Shown: piece by piece, positions 42,991 through 51,878 of the stretch | Numbering within the stretch: the first letter of the stretch is position 1 | Layout: every line of letters begins with the position of its first letter | DNA from: Leadbetterella sp964423865 | GTDB lineage: Bacteria; Bacteroidota; Bacteroidia; Cytophagales; Spirosomataceae | Assembly (NCBI GenBank): GCA_964423865.1 | Contig: CAYRGN010000005.1 | Location: 1-64,000 of the forward strand | Reading direction: 5' to 3' | Length of the DNA: 64,000 nt | Notes under the pieces: generated by a model | Told to the model about the DNA's origin: nothing | Databases searched by the model: none | What the model saw: only the letters and a program-made list of their open reading frames with translations | Translations under genes and position numbers: made by a program

Positions 42991-43662
42991 TTATTTAAAC
43001 ATGTACTCCTTGAGATAAAACGGTTCAAATGTCACCAGATCTTCCCACTCCTGCTTCTCCCACTTTTCGCCTACAATACGGCAGGCGAATTCAGCGGAAG
43101 GCGACTGCACCGACTCCACGAAACGCGCGTTAGGATGGGTTAATACTTCCCTGCACTTGGCGCTACCCTCTCCAAAGAACAATACACGGTACTGATCCAG
43201 GATGCCCTGAAACGATTCTGACGTCACCAGCACTGCCTCGACCGGCACCTTTTCCGTTTTATCTTTTGCGTCGTAAAAACCACAGAACACTTCCATGCGC
43301 CGCGCATCTATCATAGGACACAACAAGTCAATTCCTTCCGTAAAATCATGCTGATAACAAAGTGCCGGCAGGGTACCGAAAGAAATCAGCGGCACACCCA
43401 GCGCCAGGGCCAGTCCTTTTGCCGTGGAGACGGCAATCCTAAGCCCCGTATACGAACCCGGTCCTTTGGCCACCGCCACGGCCGACAAATCCCCATATTG
43501 CACTCCGCCGAACCGAAGTACCTGCTCTATCATCAGCGTCAGGTTTTCCGCCGAGGAGCGGTCTACCAGGGAAACCAGGGAAAACACGACCTGTTTGTCT
43601 TTGAACAGGGCCACAGAACATCCTGTGGTAGAAGCATCGATGGCCAGTAGGAAGGCGGGCAT
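42991..43662 (-). CDS. tsaB: tRNA threonylcarbamoyladenosine biosynthesis protein TsaB
   Basis: This 223-residue ASKHA-fold protein scaffolds TsaD in making the universal t6A37 modification. The start LAIDASTTGCSVALFKD and the motif KGPGSYTGLRIAVSTAKGLALAL are typical. The C terminus ends LVTFEPFYLKEYMFK. Length is normal. A heptad repeat lies directly upstream. Confidence 0.92.
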   Translation of the reverse strand: MPAFLLAIDASTTGCSVALFKDKQVVFSLVSLVDRSSAENLTLMIEQVLRFGGVQYGDLSAVAVAKGPGSYTGLRIAVSTAKGLALALGVPLISFGTLPALCYQHDFTEGIDLLCPMIDARRMEVFCGFYDAKDKTEKVPVEAVLVTSESFQGILDQYRVLFFGEGSAKCREVLTHPNARFVESVQSPSAEFACRIVGEKWEKQEWEDLVTFEPFYLKEYMFK

Positions 43663-43677
43663 AGGCAGGGACTGTTT

Positions 43678-43726
43678 GAGCTTTGAGCTATGAGCTTTGA
43701 GCTATGAGCTATGAGCTATGAGCTTT
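43678..43726. repeat. Heptad array GAGCTnT, seven units
   Basis: Seven consecutive 7-bp units of GAGCTTT or GAGCTAT fill the short gap between ctpA and tsaB. This is the same unit family as 27460-27494 and 8911-8959. Confidence 0.9.
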
Positions 43727-43743
43727 GGTAAATGGGTTTGAGA

Positions 43744-45384
43744 TTACTTTAACAGGGCTTGGTAACGGGCGGGATCGGCAAAAATCTTCAGGGCTTCCTG
43801 GATGTCTTTGTCGCGGTCAAACGCCATAAACTTCATGGCTTTCTGGTAATAATAGCGGCTCAGGATTTCCATTTCCAGAAGGCTCCTGATTTCTTCCGCG
43901 TTTTTCTCGGCCAGTGCCGCGGCGCGGGCGTTGGCCCGGCTGCTCAGCTGATCGATCTGGGGCCGGCTGCCCGCGGAGTCTTCCGTACGCAGGGCCAGCT
44001 CCCGCAGGGCCTTCTGTTCGGGCGTTTCATAGTTAAGTTCCTGTTTTTTTAACCACTCTCTGAAGCCCGTGAAAGAGGCATCATCCAGGTAAAAGCCTTC
44101 CCTGGGCTTTTCATCAGCATGCCGGTGATAGTACAGGGTGGCGTAATCAAAAATCAGCTTCTGATCTACCAGGGCTTTCACATATTCATTCTGTTCACTC
44201 TTTCCGGTCACAATATCGGGGTCGATGCCCGCTCCGTCATACACGGTTCGCCCACCACGGGTGTGAAAAGCCGTACGCAGGGAATCCGGCAGACGGGGAA
44301 ATGTACCGTCAGGGTTCGGGTGACCATAGTCGATGGCCTGCACGCACCGGCCGGAGGGAATATAGTATTTCGCCGTAGTAATTTTCACCTGGGTGTTGTA
44401 GGGCAGCTCCCGCGTCACCTGCACCAGTCCTTTCCCGAAAGTACGCTGCCCTATAATCACCGCCCGGTCGTAATCCTGGAGGGCTCCGCTCACAATCTCG
44501 GAAGCAGACGCACTCCTGCTGTCTATCAGCACTACGAGGGGCATTTCGGCATCGAGGGGCTGTACGGTGGTTTCAAACATCCGCGACTGATCGGCCGCCC
44601 GGCCTTTCATCTCCACTACGGGTAATCCTTTGGGCAGGAACAAATTATTGATCTCCACGGCCAGCTGCAGCAGCCCGCCAGGGTTACCCCGCAGATCAAG
44701 AACCAGGTTTTGCATGCCTTTCCCTTTCAGGTCCTGTATAGCGGAACGAATCTCACGGCCCGACACGGCATTCATGAAAGAAGTGAGCTGAATATAGCCC
44801 ACGTTTTCATTTACCATACCGAAATGGGGAACATTGTTGACTTTCACGTCTTCCCGGGTAACCTGCAGGTCTTCGGTACGGGTTTGCCCGTATTTTAGTA
44901 CCGAAAGCCGTACCTTACTGCCTTTCTGTCCCTTCAGCAGGCGTCCGAACTCTTCGGTTTTCCGGGCCGTAACATCCACTCCGTTGATCTTCCTGATCTC
45001 GTCGCCTGCTTTGATGCCCGCCTTATCGGCCGGAGAGCCTTCGTACACTTCGGTTACAATGTGTTTTCCTTTATGCAATTCTATATTCGCCCCTATTCCG
45101 TTATACGTACCCACATTCATGGTAAAATACTCTTCTATCATGTCTTCGGGATAAAAAACCGTATAGGGGTCAAGTTCTTTCAACATGGCCTCAATGCCCG
45201 TGCGCATGGCGCGGGTAGGATTGATTTCATCTACATAGAGTCCGTTTACCTCTTTGTAGACATGCACAAACACCTCAATATTCTTGGCGATTTCAAACAG
45301 GCGGTCGTCATGCCGGAAGGCCTGGAAACCCAGACTGCCCAGCAGAAGAACGATCAGGCCGGTCAATAGTTTTTTCTTCATCAT
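43744..45384 (-). CDS. Carboxy-terminal processing peptidase, S41A family
   Basis: This 546-residue protein has an N-terminal membrane anchor or signal (about residues 4-22). A PDZ domain lies at about 95-175 (GIGANIELHKGKHIVTEVYEGSPADKAGIKAGDEI). The S41 core at about 190-380 has the serine in SRSASASEIVSGAL and the lysine in GQRTFGKGLVQ. A helical C-terminal extension (about 410-546) contains QPEQKAL-like segments. It probably trims periplasmic or envelope proteins. Confidence 0.93.
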   Translation of the reverse strand: MMKKKLLTGLIVLLLGSLGFQAFRHDDRLFEIAKNIEVFVHVYKEVNGLYVDEINPTRAMRTGIEAMLKELDPYTVFYPEDMIEEYFTMNVGTYNGIGANIELHKGKHIVTEVYEGSPADKAGIKAGDEIRKINGVDVTARKTEEFGRLLKGQKGSKVRLSVLKYGQTRTEDLQVTREDVKVNNVPHFGMVNENVGYIQLTSFMNAVSGREIRSAIQDLKGKGMQNLVLDLRGNPGGLLQLAVEINNLFLPKGLPVVEMKGRAADQSRMFETTVQPLDAEMPLVVLIDSRSASASEIVSGALQDYDRAVIIGQRTFGKGLVQVTRELPYNTQVKITTAKYYIPSGRCVQAIDYGHPNPDGTFPRLPDSLRTAFHTRGGRTVYDGAGIDPDIVTGKSEQNEYVKALVDQKLIFDYATLYYHRHADEKPREGFYLDDASFTGFREWLKKQELNYETPEQKALRELALRTEDSAGSRPQIDQLSSRANARAAALAEKNAEEIRSLLEMEILSRYYYQKAMKFMAFDRDKDIQEALKIFADPARYQALLK

Positions 45385-45453
45385 TTAGTTCGGGGTACGT
45401 ATCGGGCCGGTTTGCGACACTTATAGTTTACACAGATAACGAACAAGGGAAAG

Positions 45454-45822
45454 TTATCTTATTTTTTCGAGGATAATCCCTACCGCCTTTTTCACTTCCG
45501 GCAATGCCGGCACTTCTTTTCCCAGGTAAAGAAAGGCGATATAGGTTTTTTGGGGCAAAGGTGATTTCTGTAGTCGGTACGCTTCACAGGTCAGTCGCCT
45601 GATCCGGTTTCTCATCACCGCTTTTTTGAAATTTCGCTTGGGCACGGAGATCAATACCTCCGGGTAGTCGCCCACGCTTTCCGGAGCGCGGTACACGATG
45701 GCGCGGTAAGGATAGGCCTGAACGGTAAAGCATTCCCTGGAATTCCGGTCAAATAGCCGGGCGATCATTTTCTTACTTTTTAGCCGTTCCGACCGTGGAA
45801 ACTGATGACCGGGGTTATTCAT
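45454..45822 (-). CDS. rnpA: Ribonuclease P protein component
   Basis: This 122-residue basic protein helps the RNase P RNA bind pre-tRNA leaders. The RNR signature reads FKKAVMRNRIRRLTCEAYRL, and the N-terminal SERLKSKKMIARLF is typical. It lies downstream of rpmH as in most bacteria. Here a terminator and a repeat array separate the two. Confidence 0.93.
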   Translation of the reverse strand: MNNPGHQFPRSERLKSKKMIARLFDRNSRECFTVQAYPYRAIVYRAPESVGDYPEVLISVPKRNFKKAVMRNRIRRLTCEAYRLQKSPLPQKTYIAFLYLGKEVPALPEVKKAVGIILEKIR

Positions 45823-45833
45823 TTTTTTTTTAA

Positions 45834-45915
45834 GATGTTAGATATTAGAAATTAGATGTTAGATGTCTAATAGCTAACGTCTAATTGCTAATAGCTAATT
45901 TCCAACTGCTAATTT
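45834..45915. repeat. Inverted heptad arrays between rpmH and rnpA
   Basis: Four GATnTTA-type units (45834-45861) face seven CTAAnnn units (45867-45915), nearly the same arrangement as 99-213. The arms can form an imperfect long hairpin only 12 nt upstream of the rnpA start codon. Confidence 0.85.
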
Positions 45916-45927
45916 ACCAACAAAAAA

Positions 45928-45943
45928 AGCCACTTACGTGGCT
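45928..45943 (-). terminator. Terminator downstream of rpmH
   Basis: AGCCAC/GTGGCT with a TTAC loop is followed on the minus strand by seven T residues. It begins 30 nt after the rpmH stop. Confidence 0.8.
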
Positions 45944-45972
45944 CATATCTTCATTTCTTGCAAACGCAGGAA

Positions 45973-46128
45973 TTACTTATGCGTTTTCTCATCGGAAACC
46001 GACAGCTTCCATCTTCCTCTGGCACGACGAGCCTTCAACACTCTTCTTCCGCCCGGAGTAGACATACGCTCACGAAATCCGTGCTTGTTCGCTCTCTTTC
46101 TGTTCGACGGCTGGAATGTACGTTTCAT
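45973..46128 (-). CDS. rpmH: 50S ribosomal protein L34
   Basis: This 51-residue, very basic protein starts MKRTFQPSNRKRANKHGFRE and continues MSTPGGRRVLKARRARGRWKLSV, the universal L34 sequence. It is part of the large subunit near the exit tunnel. A near-consensus promoter stands 43-74 nt upstream. Confidence 0.98.
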   Translation of the reverse strand: MKRTFQPSNRKRANKHGFRERMSTPGGRRVLKARRARGRWKLSVSDEKTHK

Positions 46129-46170
46129 ATCCTTTTACTATTAAATTTATTCATCTTTAAAATCGGACTG

Positions 46171-46202
46171 CAAAAATAGGCAATATTTTCATAATTCACA
46201 AA
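46171..46202 (-). promoter_or_regulatory. rpmH promoter
   Basis: TTTG (46202-46199), a 20-nt spacer and TATTTTTG (46178-46171) on the minus strand match both Bacteroidetes promoter boxes exactly. Confidence 0.8.
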
Positions 46203-46229
46203 TAAGCGACAAAATGTTTCATAAATTCA

Positions 46230-46297
46230 CAGTTGACAATGGATAATGGACAATTACCCGGAACCCGTTATCAACTGTCCATTGTCCATTATCAGCT
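46230..46297. repeat. Inverted heptad arrays (GACAATG/GTCCATT)
   Basis: GACAATG, GATAATG and GACAATT (46235-46255) face GTCCATT, GTCCATT and ATCAGCT (46277-46297) across a CCCGGAACCCG centre. It is the same family as 36684-36760. It lies in the divergent gap between rpmH and the GT5 gene. Confidence 0.8.
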
Positions 46298-46347
46298 ACC
46301 GAAACCGTATAGAAAGCAGGCGGTTATCACAAATTACTTTCGGATTT

Positions 46348-46382
46348 TTTGGTTATTTATCGATTTTTTTATAGTATCTTTG
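46348..46382 (+). promoter_or_regulatory. Promoter of the GT5-like gene
   Basis: TTTG at 46348-46351, a 23-nt spacer and TATCTTTG at 46375-46382 match the Bacteroidetes boxes. The ATG follows at 46436, giving a leader of about 45 nt. Confidence 0.75.
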
Positions 46383-46435
46383 CACCCGTATTCCTAAAAA
46401 TACAAACTTCAGTTCGAAACATCCAAAGGTTTTAT

Positions 46436-47245
46436 ATGAGTAAATTACGTATTCTGTACATCTCCAGTGAAATTGATCCTTTTCTTGAAACATCTCAAAT
46501 TGCTTCGTTATTAAGAAAACTCCCACAGGAAATGCAGGAGAGGGGGATGGAGATTAGAATTCTGATTCCCAGGTTCGGTTTAATCAATGAACGCAAGCAC
46601 CGTCTTCACGAGGTGGTTCGGCTGTCGGGGATCAACATCAGTATCGGCGAGGAAGAGAAGCCTTTGATCATCAAAGTAGCGTCTATCCCTTCTGCCAAAT
46701 TGCAGGTTTACTTCCTTGACAATGAAGACTATTTTCACCGGAAGACGGTTTTTACGGACAAAGCGGGTACTTTTTACGACGACAATGACGAAAGGGCGAT
46801 TTTCTTCTGCAAGGGCGCTCTGGAAACTGTAAAAAAACTGGGTTGGGCGCCGGATGTGGTGCATTGTACCGACTGGATGACGGCCCTGATTCCCTTGTAC
46901 CTGAAAACCACTTATAAAAACGATCCGATCTTTAAAAATATAAAAACCATCTTCACGGTTTATAATAACTCGTTTGATCATACGTTTTCAGATGACATGT
47001 TTCCGAAAGTGAAAATGATGGACATCAGTGATGAAAACCTGGCCAATCTGCGTTCCCGTGATTTTTACGGCTTCATTAAGATCGGCTGCCAGTATTCCGA
47101 TGTGGTGGTCAGAGCCAATCCGTCATTAAACAAAGCCGTTACCACCGTCCTGGACGAAACGGCCGAAAGGCAAATCGACTCCTTTGTGGACGACGAGAAC
47201 GCCGCGGAGACTTTCTATAACTTATATACAGAACTGGCTGACTAA
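46436..47245 (+). CDS. Glycogen/starch-synthase-like GT5 N-domain protein, probably non-catalytic
   Basis: This 269-residue protein from MSKLRILYISSE covers only the first Rossmann domain of GT5 glycogen synthases; the C-terminal GT1 domain (about 220 residues) is missing. The motif KxGGLADV that binds ADP-glucose is replaced by LETSQIASLLRKLP, so the lysine and the glycine pair are lost. DVVHCTDWMTALIPLYL and IFTVYNN remain. I infer a regulatory or binding role. Similar short proteins occur in other Bacteroidetes. It starts an operon with DUF4270. Confidence 0.8.
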   Translation: MSKLRILYISSEIDPFLETSQIASLLRKLPQEMQERGMEIRILIPRFGLINERKHRLHEVVRLSGINISIGEEEKPLIIKVASIPSAKLQVYFLDNEDYFHRKTVFTDKAGTFYDDNDERAIFFCKGALETVKKLGWAPDVVHCTDWMTALIPLYLKTTYKNDPIFKNIKTIFTVYNNSFDHTFSDDMFPKVKMMDISDENLANLRSRDFYGFIKIGCQYSDVVVRANPSLNKAVTTVLDETAERQIDSFVDDENAAETFYNLYTELAD

Positions 47246-47253
47246 AGCACTTT

Positions 47254-48639
47254 ATGAAAAATACTTTTTCCGGAAAACTTTTAGCACTTGCTTTAAGCGT
47301 TTCTCTCTTTGCCTGTCACGATCCTTCTGAGATCGGACTGGGACTTGGCTCAGGCGGAACCCTGAATGCAATTTATACCGATACCCTGGGGGTGACTTAT
47401 TCCACTGTTCTTGCTGATTCCGCCGTTAACGGCAATTCGTATTACCTGCTGGCGGGCAAAATGAACGACCCCATTTTCGGTTCGGCAGAGGCGGTAGCCT
47501 ATTTTCAGCCCTCCCTTTTGCCCCAGTTTAACTCTTCCGGCTCTATCATCACCAACGATAACGGGTATGTACTGTATGACACGCTGACGTTTTCGTCTAC
47601 CCCGGTCATTGACTCCCTGTCTTTTCGGGTTTACTACGATGGAAGCCGGGTGTACGGGGATACCAACGCCATCAGTAAATTCAGGGTACACCGCCTGACG
47701 GATATCATGAAGATCACTTCGTATAACAGCAGCGAGAAGCTGGTCTACGACCCAGTACCTCTTGCAGAATTCGAATTCAACCTGCCCTCACTGAGGAATG
47801 ATTCTACCGGCGTACTGCAAGCCCGGTTTGTTACACTACCGAATACGATAGCCCAGGAAATCCTCGATGAAGCGCTGGCCGCCAAGGGCAACAACTCCAC
47901 CTTTATCAGCAAATTCAAAGGTTTTGCGATTGTGCCGGACCAAAGTAACAAAGCGGTTTATGGTTTCGCTACGGGTACGCTGGACCTCAGCGGCTACAAC
48001 AGCTCTGTGGTTTCGTATTACCATTTTGAGGGAGATACCACCAGCCAGTATTATATATTTGACATTAACGGCCCCCGGTTTTCATCTCTGACATTTGACC
48101 GCAGTAAAACCGCGCTGGCATCGCTTACCACAGCGCAGAATGAGCTGCCCATGAGCAGTTCGGCCGACCGCCTTTACCTGCAGGGAGGAAGCGGCATCAG
48201 CACGAAAATTGACCTGAGCGCGTTGAATTCCCTGGGCAATAACATCAAAGTGGCCCGGGCCCTACTGGAGTTTCCGATTGATCCCTCCTCCCACAACGGT
48301 CTCTATCGCAAGAGTTATTACATGACCGCCGCGGAAGCCGATCAGCGCAACCAGCAGAAACGCAATTCCTCTAACCAGCTGACGTATCTTTATGGCGACG
48401 GCACAGCAGACCAGGTAACCGGCACCTATTTCGTAACGGCTGACAGCTCTACTTACCTCAATGTAGACATCACGAATTATGTACAGAAGCAAATCATCAA
48501 AGGCAACACCAATAAACAGTTGCTTTTGCTTCCGGCATCCGTTCTTTCCAGTACGGGAACGGCTATTCTTTCGAACGATAACCTATCCAGGATGGTATTT
48601 CTGAAGCCACGGCTTCTACTGTATTACAACCGGTATTGA
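47254..48639 (+). CDS. DUF4270 family lipoprotein
   Basis: This 461-residue protein has a lipobox at SLFACHD. It carries the DUF4270 hallmarks (DPSEIGLGL near the N terminus, LAGKMNDPIFG, FQPSLLPQF and a C-terminal YLNVDITNYVQKQ with FLKPRLLLYYNR). It is outer-membrane or surface lipoprotein material of unknown function, often next to the GT5-like gene as here (8-nt gap). Confidence 0.88.
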   Translation: MKNTFSGKLLALALSVSLFACHDPSEIGLGLGSGGTLNAIYTDTLGVTYSTVLADSAVNGNSYYLLAGKMNDPIFGSAEAVAYFQPSLLPQFNSSGSIITNDNGYVLYDTLTFSSTPVIDSLSFRVYYDGSRVYGDTNAISKFRVHRLTDIMKITSYNSSEKLVYDPVPLAEFEFNLPSLRNDSTGVLQARFVTLPNTIAQEILDEALAAKGNNSTFISKFKGFAIVPDQSNKAVYGFATGTLDLSGYNSSVVSYYHFEGDTTSQYYIFDINGPRFSSLTFDRSKTALASLTTAQNELPMSSSADRLYLQGGSGISTKIDLSALNSLGNNIKVARALLEFPIDPSSHNGLYRKSYYMTAAEADQRNQQKRNSSNQLTYLYGDGTADQVTGTYFVTADSSTYLNVDITNYVQKQIIKGNTNKQLLLLPASVLSSTGTAILSNDNLSRMVFLKPRLLLYYNRY

Positions 48640-48815
48640 TTATACGCGAACCAGGCAGGAGAATGAAAAATTAAGTCGCGTAGCGCCGATTTTTAACATG
48701 AAGGAAAGTGAAGCAATACAGACTTCATTAATTTTCATTTCTTCATGTTTCAGGAAAAAGGCCCATTTATCATGGGCAGCCCCCTAATTGTTTTTAAAAC
48801 AGCAGTGCTATAATC

Positions 48816-48823
48816 TATATTTG
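48816..48823 (+). promoter_or_regulatory. Putative -7 box of panC
   Basis: TATATTTG fits TAnnTTTG, 38 nt before the panC ATG. A TTG at 48788-48790 is a candidate -33 element, with a long 25-nt spacing. Confidence 0.45.
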
Positions 48824-48860
48824 TGACTGATTTTTGGTAAAACAACCGGCTTGAACTCCA

Positions 48861-49682
48861 ATGAGAATTATTGAAACATGTGCTGAGATGCGGGCCTACA
48901 GCTCCGCTGAATCCGTGGGGTTCGTACCTACCATGGGGGCATTGCACGAAGGGCACCTCTCCCTGATCAGGAGAGCGAAAGCGGAGAACGAAAAAGCCGT
49001 GGCCAGTATTTTTGTAAACCCTACCCAGTTCAATAACCCCGACGACCTGGCCCGTTACCCCCGTACCCTGGAAGCCGATCTGGAGCACCTGGAAAAAGCC
49101 GGCTGTGACGCGGTGTTTGTACCCTCCGTTCAGGAGATGTACCCCCAACCGGCCGTGCTGAAAATAGATTTCGGACGACTGGAGCATATCCTGGAGGGAG
49201 CGTTCCGTCCCGGCCATTTTAACGGCGTGGGCCTGGTAGTAAGCAAATTATTTCACGCGGTACGGCCGCAAAAGGCTTACTTCGGACTGAAAGACATACA
49301 GCAATGTGCGGTAATCAACCGCCTGGTGCAGGATCTCAGCTTCGGTATTGAACTGGTGTTTTGCGAAACCGTACGGGAAGCAGACGGACTGGCCATGTCT
49401 TCACGTAACCTCCGCCTGAGTCCTGAAAAGCGGGAAGTCGCTTCCTTTATTTACCGGTCTCTGCTGGCCGGAAAATCCCTGCTTGAAGAAGGCCTTTCAC
49501 CAAAAGAAGCGGCCAAACAGATTGGAAACAGCTACCCGCCTGATTTTCGGCTTGAATATTATGAAGTGGTGGCCTTTAGTACCCTGGAGCGTATCGAAAA
49601 GTATGACCCCACGGTCAAAACTGCTTTGGTGGTGGCGGCCCATCTCGACGGTGTACGCCTGATTGATAACCTTATCTTCTGA
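48861..49682 (+). CDS. panC: Pantothenate synthetase
   Basis: This 273-residue enzyme joins pantoate and beta-alanine with ATP to make pantothenate, the CoA precursor. The nucleotide-binding start is FVPTMGALHEGHLSLIRRA. Later motifs are FVNPTQFNNPDDLARYPRT, YFGLKDIQQ and the KMSKS-like MSSRNLRLSP. Length is normal. Confidence 0.96.
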   Translation: MRIIETCAEMRAYSSAESVGFVPTMGALHEGHLSLIRRAKAENEKAVASIFVNPTQFNNPDDLARYPRTLEADLEHLEKAGCDAVFVPSVQEMYPQPAVLKIDFGRLEHILEGAFRPGHFNGVGLVVSKLFHAVRPQKAYFGLKDIQQCAVINRLVQDLSFGIELVFCETVREADGLAMSSRNLRLSPEKREVASFIYRSLLAGKSLLEEGLSPKEAAKQIGNSYPPDFRLEYYEVVAFSTLERIEKYDPTVKTALVVAAHLDGVRLIDNLIF

Positions 49683-49752
49683 ACCATTTGACACCTGCAG
49701 TTTGTTATCTATTCAAGGGGGAATCTACCCGAAAAACGCGCATAATTAAATC

Positions 49753-50097
49753 ATGAACTGGGAAGAACTGAAAGACATAACGCAAATTGATCAATTGAAC
49801 GATCTTTCTCACCAGAAACCGGTGGGGATTTTCAAACACAGCACCCGCTGCTCTATCAGTGCCACCGCCCTGGACCGCCTCAAACGCAACTGGGACAAAA
49901 CCGCGGGTACTGAAACGCTTCACATGTTTTATCTCGACCTGATAGCTCACCGGCCGGTCTCTGCTGCCATTGCAGAAAAATATGGAATACAGCACGAGTC
50001 ACCTCAATTTATCCTGCTGAAAAACGGTGCAGCCGTTTACCACGAATCGCATTACGGCATCAATCTGGAGGAAATTGTGGCTCAGGCACAAAATTAA
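49753..50097 (+). CDS. ytxJ: Bacillithiol-system redox protein YtxJ
   Basis: This 114-residue thioredoxin-fold protein (DUF2847) has a single Cys in FKHSTRCSISATALDRL, placed like a monothiol bacilliredoxin. It ends QFILLKNGAAVYHESHYGI. It is thought to act in bacillithiol-linked redox control. Its last 38 nt overlap the end of the convergent Sfp-type gene. Confidence 0.88.
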   Translation: MNWEELKDITQIDQLNDLSHQKPVGIFKHSTRCSISATALDRLKRNWDKTAGTETLHMFYLDLIAHRPVSAAIAEKYGIQHESPQFILLKNGAAVYHESHYGINLEEIVAQAQN

Positions 50098-50737
50098 GTG
50101 CGGTCTTGTCCACGGGATACCCCGCCACGAGGTAGTATTCCTGCACCCGGGTAATGTAAAAATGACAGTTGATACGCGTATCCCGGACAGCAATTTCCCC
50201 TTCCAGATCCGCTTCTGTACCGGTCAGTTTCAGATGCTGCCTGAAGTCAACCGACCGTTTTCCGTATAATTTATAGAGAGCTTCTTTGGCCGACCAGTAA
50301 ATGGTAGCCAGCTCCAGGCTTTCGCCTACTACACTTACTTCTTCCGAAGTGTACAACCTGGGTAAAATCCTGAAAATCTGCTCTCTGGGTTTTTCCAGGT
50401 CGATTCCTACCGCTGAAAAACGTGAAAACACCACGGCGATAAAATCTTCGGTATGGGTCAGGGAGATCTCGTATTCCCTTCCGGCCAGGTGGGGTTTACC
50501 GTGTTCGTCTTTCTCCATTCCCCGGTATGCGATATCCAGGAGGGCACAGGCCCTTTCCAGCACATATTTCCCTGCCAGGAACTCCCTCTTTTTGGCCGGT
50601 ACGGAAATGGCCTCCCAGCTTTCCTTTTCCTCCGGCGTGAGGGGAGTCAGCACCTCCAGCTCTTCCAGGGTTTCGGTGAGGTGCCAGACCACAATCTGTA
50701 GTCCGTTATCCAGGCTGATCTTGCTAAACAGAGACAT
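50060..50737 (-). CDS. 4'-phosphopantetheinyl transferase, Sfp type
   Basis: This 225-residue protein activates acyl- or peptidyl-carrier proteins by adding phosphopantetheine from CoA. The two conserved magnesium and CoA motifs are VGIDLEKP and TIYWSAKEALYKLYG. A longer, two-lobed layout places it in the Sfp/AcpT class rather than AcpS. It lies near panC, a gene for CoA synthesis. It overlaps the ytxJ end. Confidence 0.9.
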   Translation of the reverse strand: MSLFSKISLDNGLQIVVWHLTETLEELEVLTPLTPEEKESWEAISVPAKKREFLAGKYVLERACALLDIAYRGMEKDEHGKPHLAGREYEISLTHTEDFIAVVFSRFSAVGIDLEKPREQIFRILPRLYTSEEVSVVGESLELATIYWSAKEALYKLYGKRSVDFRQHLKLTGTEADLEGEIAVRDTRINCHFYITRVQEYYLVAGYPVDKTALNFVPEPQFPPD

Positions 50738-50793
50738 TCCGTTACTTTTGTATAAAATATCGGCAATTACGCCACAGATCCCGACGTGTACAA

Positions 50794-51690
50794 ATGAATT
50801 TCGAAATTAATAAAGTTGCTACGTATAAAGGGCATAAAGACAGTATATATGACCTGGCCGAAGGCACTGTTCCGGGGCGCTTTCTTTCGGCCTCCGGAGA
50901 CGGGTACCTGGTAGAGTGGGTTTCGCCGGAAGAAGGGTTTCCCCTGGCGCGGGTAAGCCACCCCATCTATGCTTTTGAACACCAAAAGGAGCAAAAGCGG
51001 ATCTGGCTGGGCGAAAATTCGGAGGGAATTCACCTCATTGACACCGAAAGGAAAAAGGTGGAGGTATCCCTGAAACTCGGCAAAGTATCTGTTTTCTCCC
51101 TGGTTACGGCAGGCGACAAGACCCTGGCGGGCAACAGCCTGGGCTATATTCATGTGATTGATAACCGTCTGAACACGTTTATAAAACACGTGCGGGTATC
51201 TGAAAAAAGCATACGCGCGCTGGCGGTCAATGAGGCCACGGGAGAACTGGCAGCAGGGTCTTCCGACCATTGTATCCATATTTACGACCTCGACCGCCTC
51301 GAACTGAAAAAAACCATACAGGCGCATGAAAACTCGGTGTTTACCCTTGCCTGGCACGACCATTACCTTATTTCCAGCGGCCGCGACGCCCGCATCAACA
51401 TCTGGGACAGCAGCCTGGCTTACCTGCCGGTGGCTTCGGTTCCGGCCCATAATTATGCCATCAACCATATTCTTCCCCTGGGAGGGACCTCTCTTATGGC
51501 TTCCTGCAGCATGGATAAATCGATTAAAATATGGGACATCGACCGCATGCATTTGCTGAAGGTGATTGATAAGGGAAAATACGCGTCACACGGTACATCG
51601 GTGAACCGCCTGTGGTGGAACGAAGCCACCCAAAGGCTGTTTTCCGGCAGTGACGACCGGACGATTTCCGAATGGACCCTATTGGAGTGA
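50794..51690 (+). CDS. WD40-repeat protein
   Basis: This 298-residue soluble protein is made of six to seven WD-type repeats, for example SSDHCIHIYDLDRLELKK, SGRDARINIWDSSLAYLP and CSMDKSIKIWDIDRMH. A beta-propeller of this size probably serves as a binding platform. No signal peptide is present. It is divergent from the Sfp-type gene and ends 188 nt before divIVA. Confidence 0.9.
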   Translation: MNFEINKVATYKGHKDSIYDLAEGTVPGRFLSASGDGYLVEWVSPEEGFPLARVSHPIYAFEHQKEQKRIWLGENSEGIHLIDTERKKVEVSLKLGKVSVFSLVTAGDKTLAGNSLGYIHVIDNRLNTFIKHVRVSEKSIRALAVNEATGELAAGSSDHCIHIYDLDRLELKKTIQAHENSVFTLAWHDHYLISSGRDARINIWDSSLAYLPVASVPAHNYAINHILPLGGTSLMASCSMDKSIKIWDIDRMHLLKVIDKGKYASHGTSVNRLWWNEATQRLFSGSDDRTISEWTLLE

Positions 51691-51878
51691 ATCTGACCAC
51701 AGCAGCAGATCGCTTATAGGGTTCATAAATTTTGCAAAGCAAACAAATAACTTATTTTACTTTCCTAGTATTTTTTTGTTATTTTGTGCGTATAACCGGG
51801 GTTGTCTCGTTATTAGGTGAAGCGAATATCACTTCATCATTAAATTTCCATCATATACATCACCGAAAATCAGTAGAA

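Noticed and set aside
45400..46435. Chromosomal replication origin near rpmH/rnpA
   Set aside because: No dnaA, no gidA/mnmG neighbours and no cluster of DnaA boxes seen.
50767..51552. 261-codon minus-strand ORF
   Set aside because: It lies antisense to the WD40 gene, whose repeats are clear; the antisense product has no recognisable domain.
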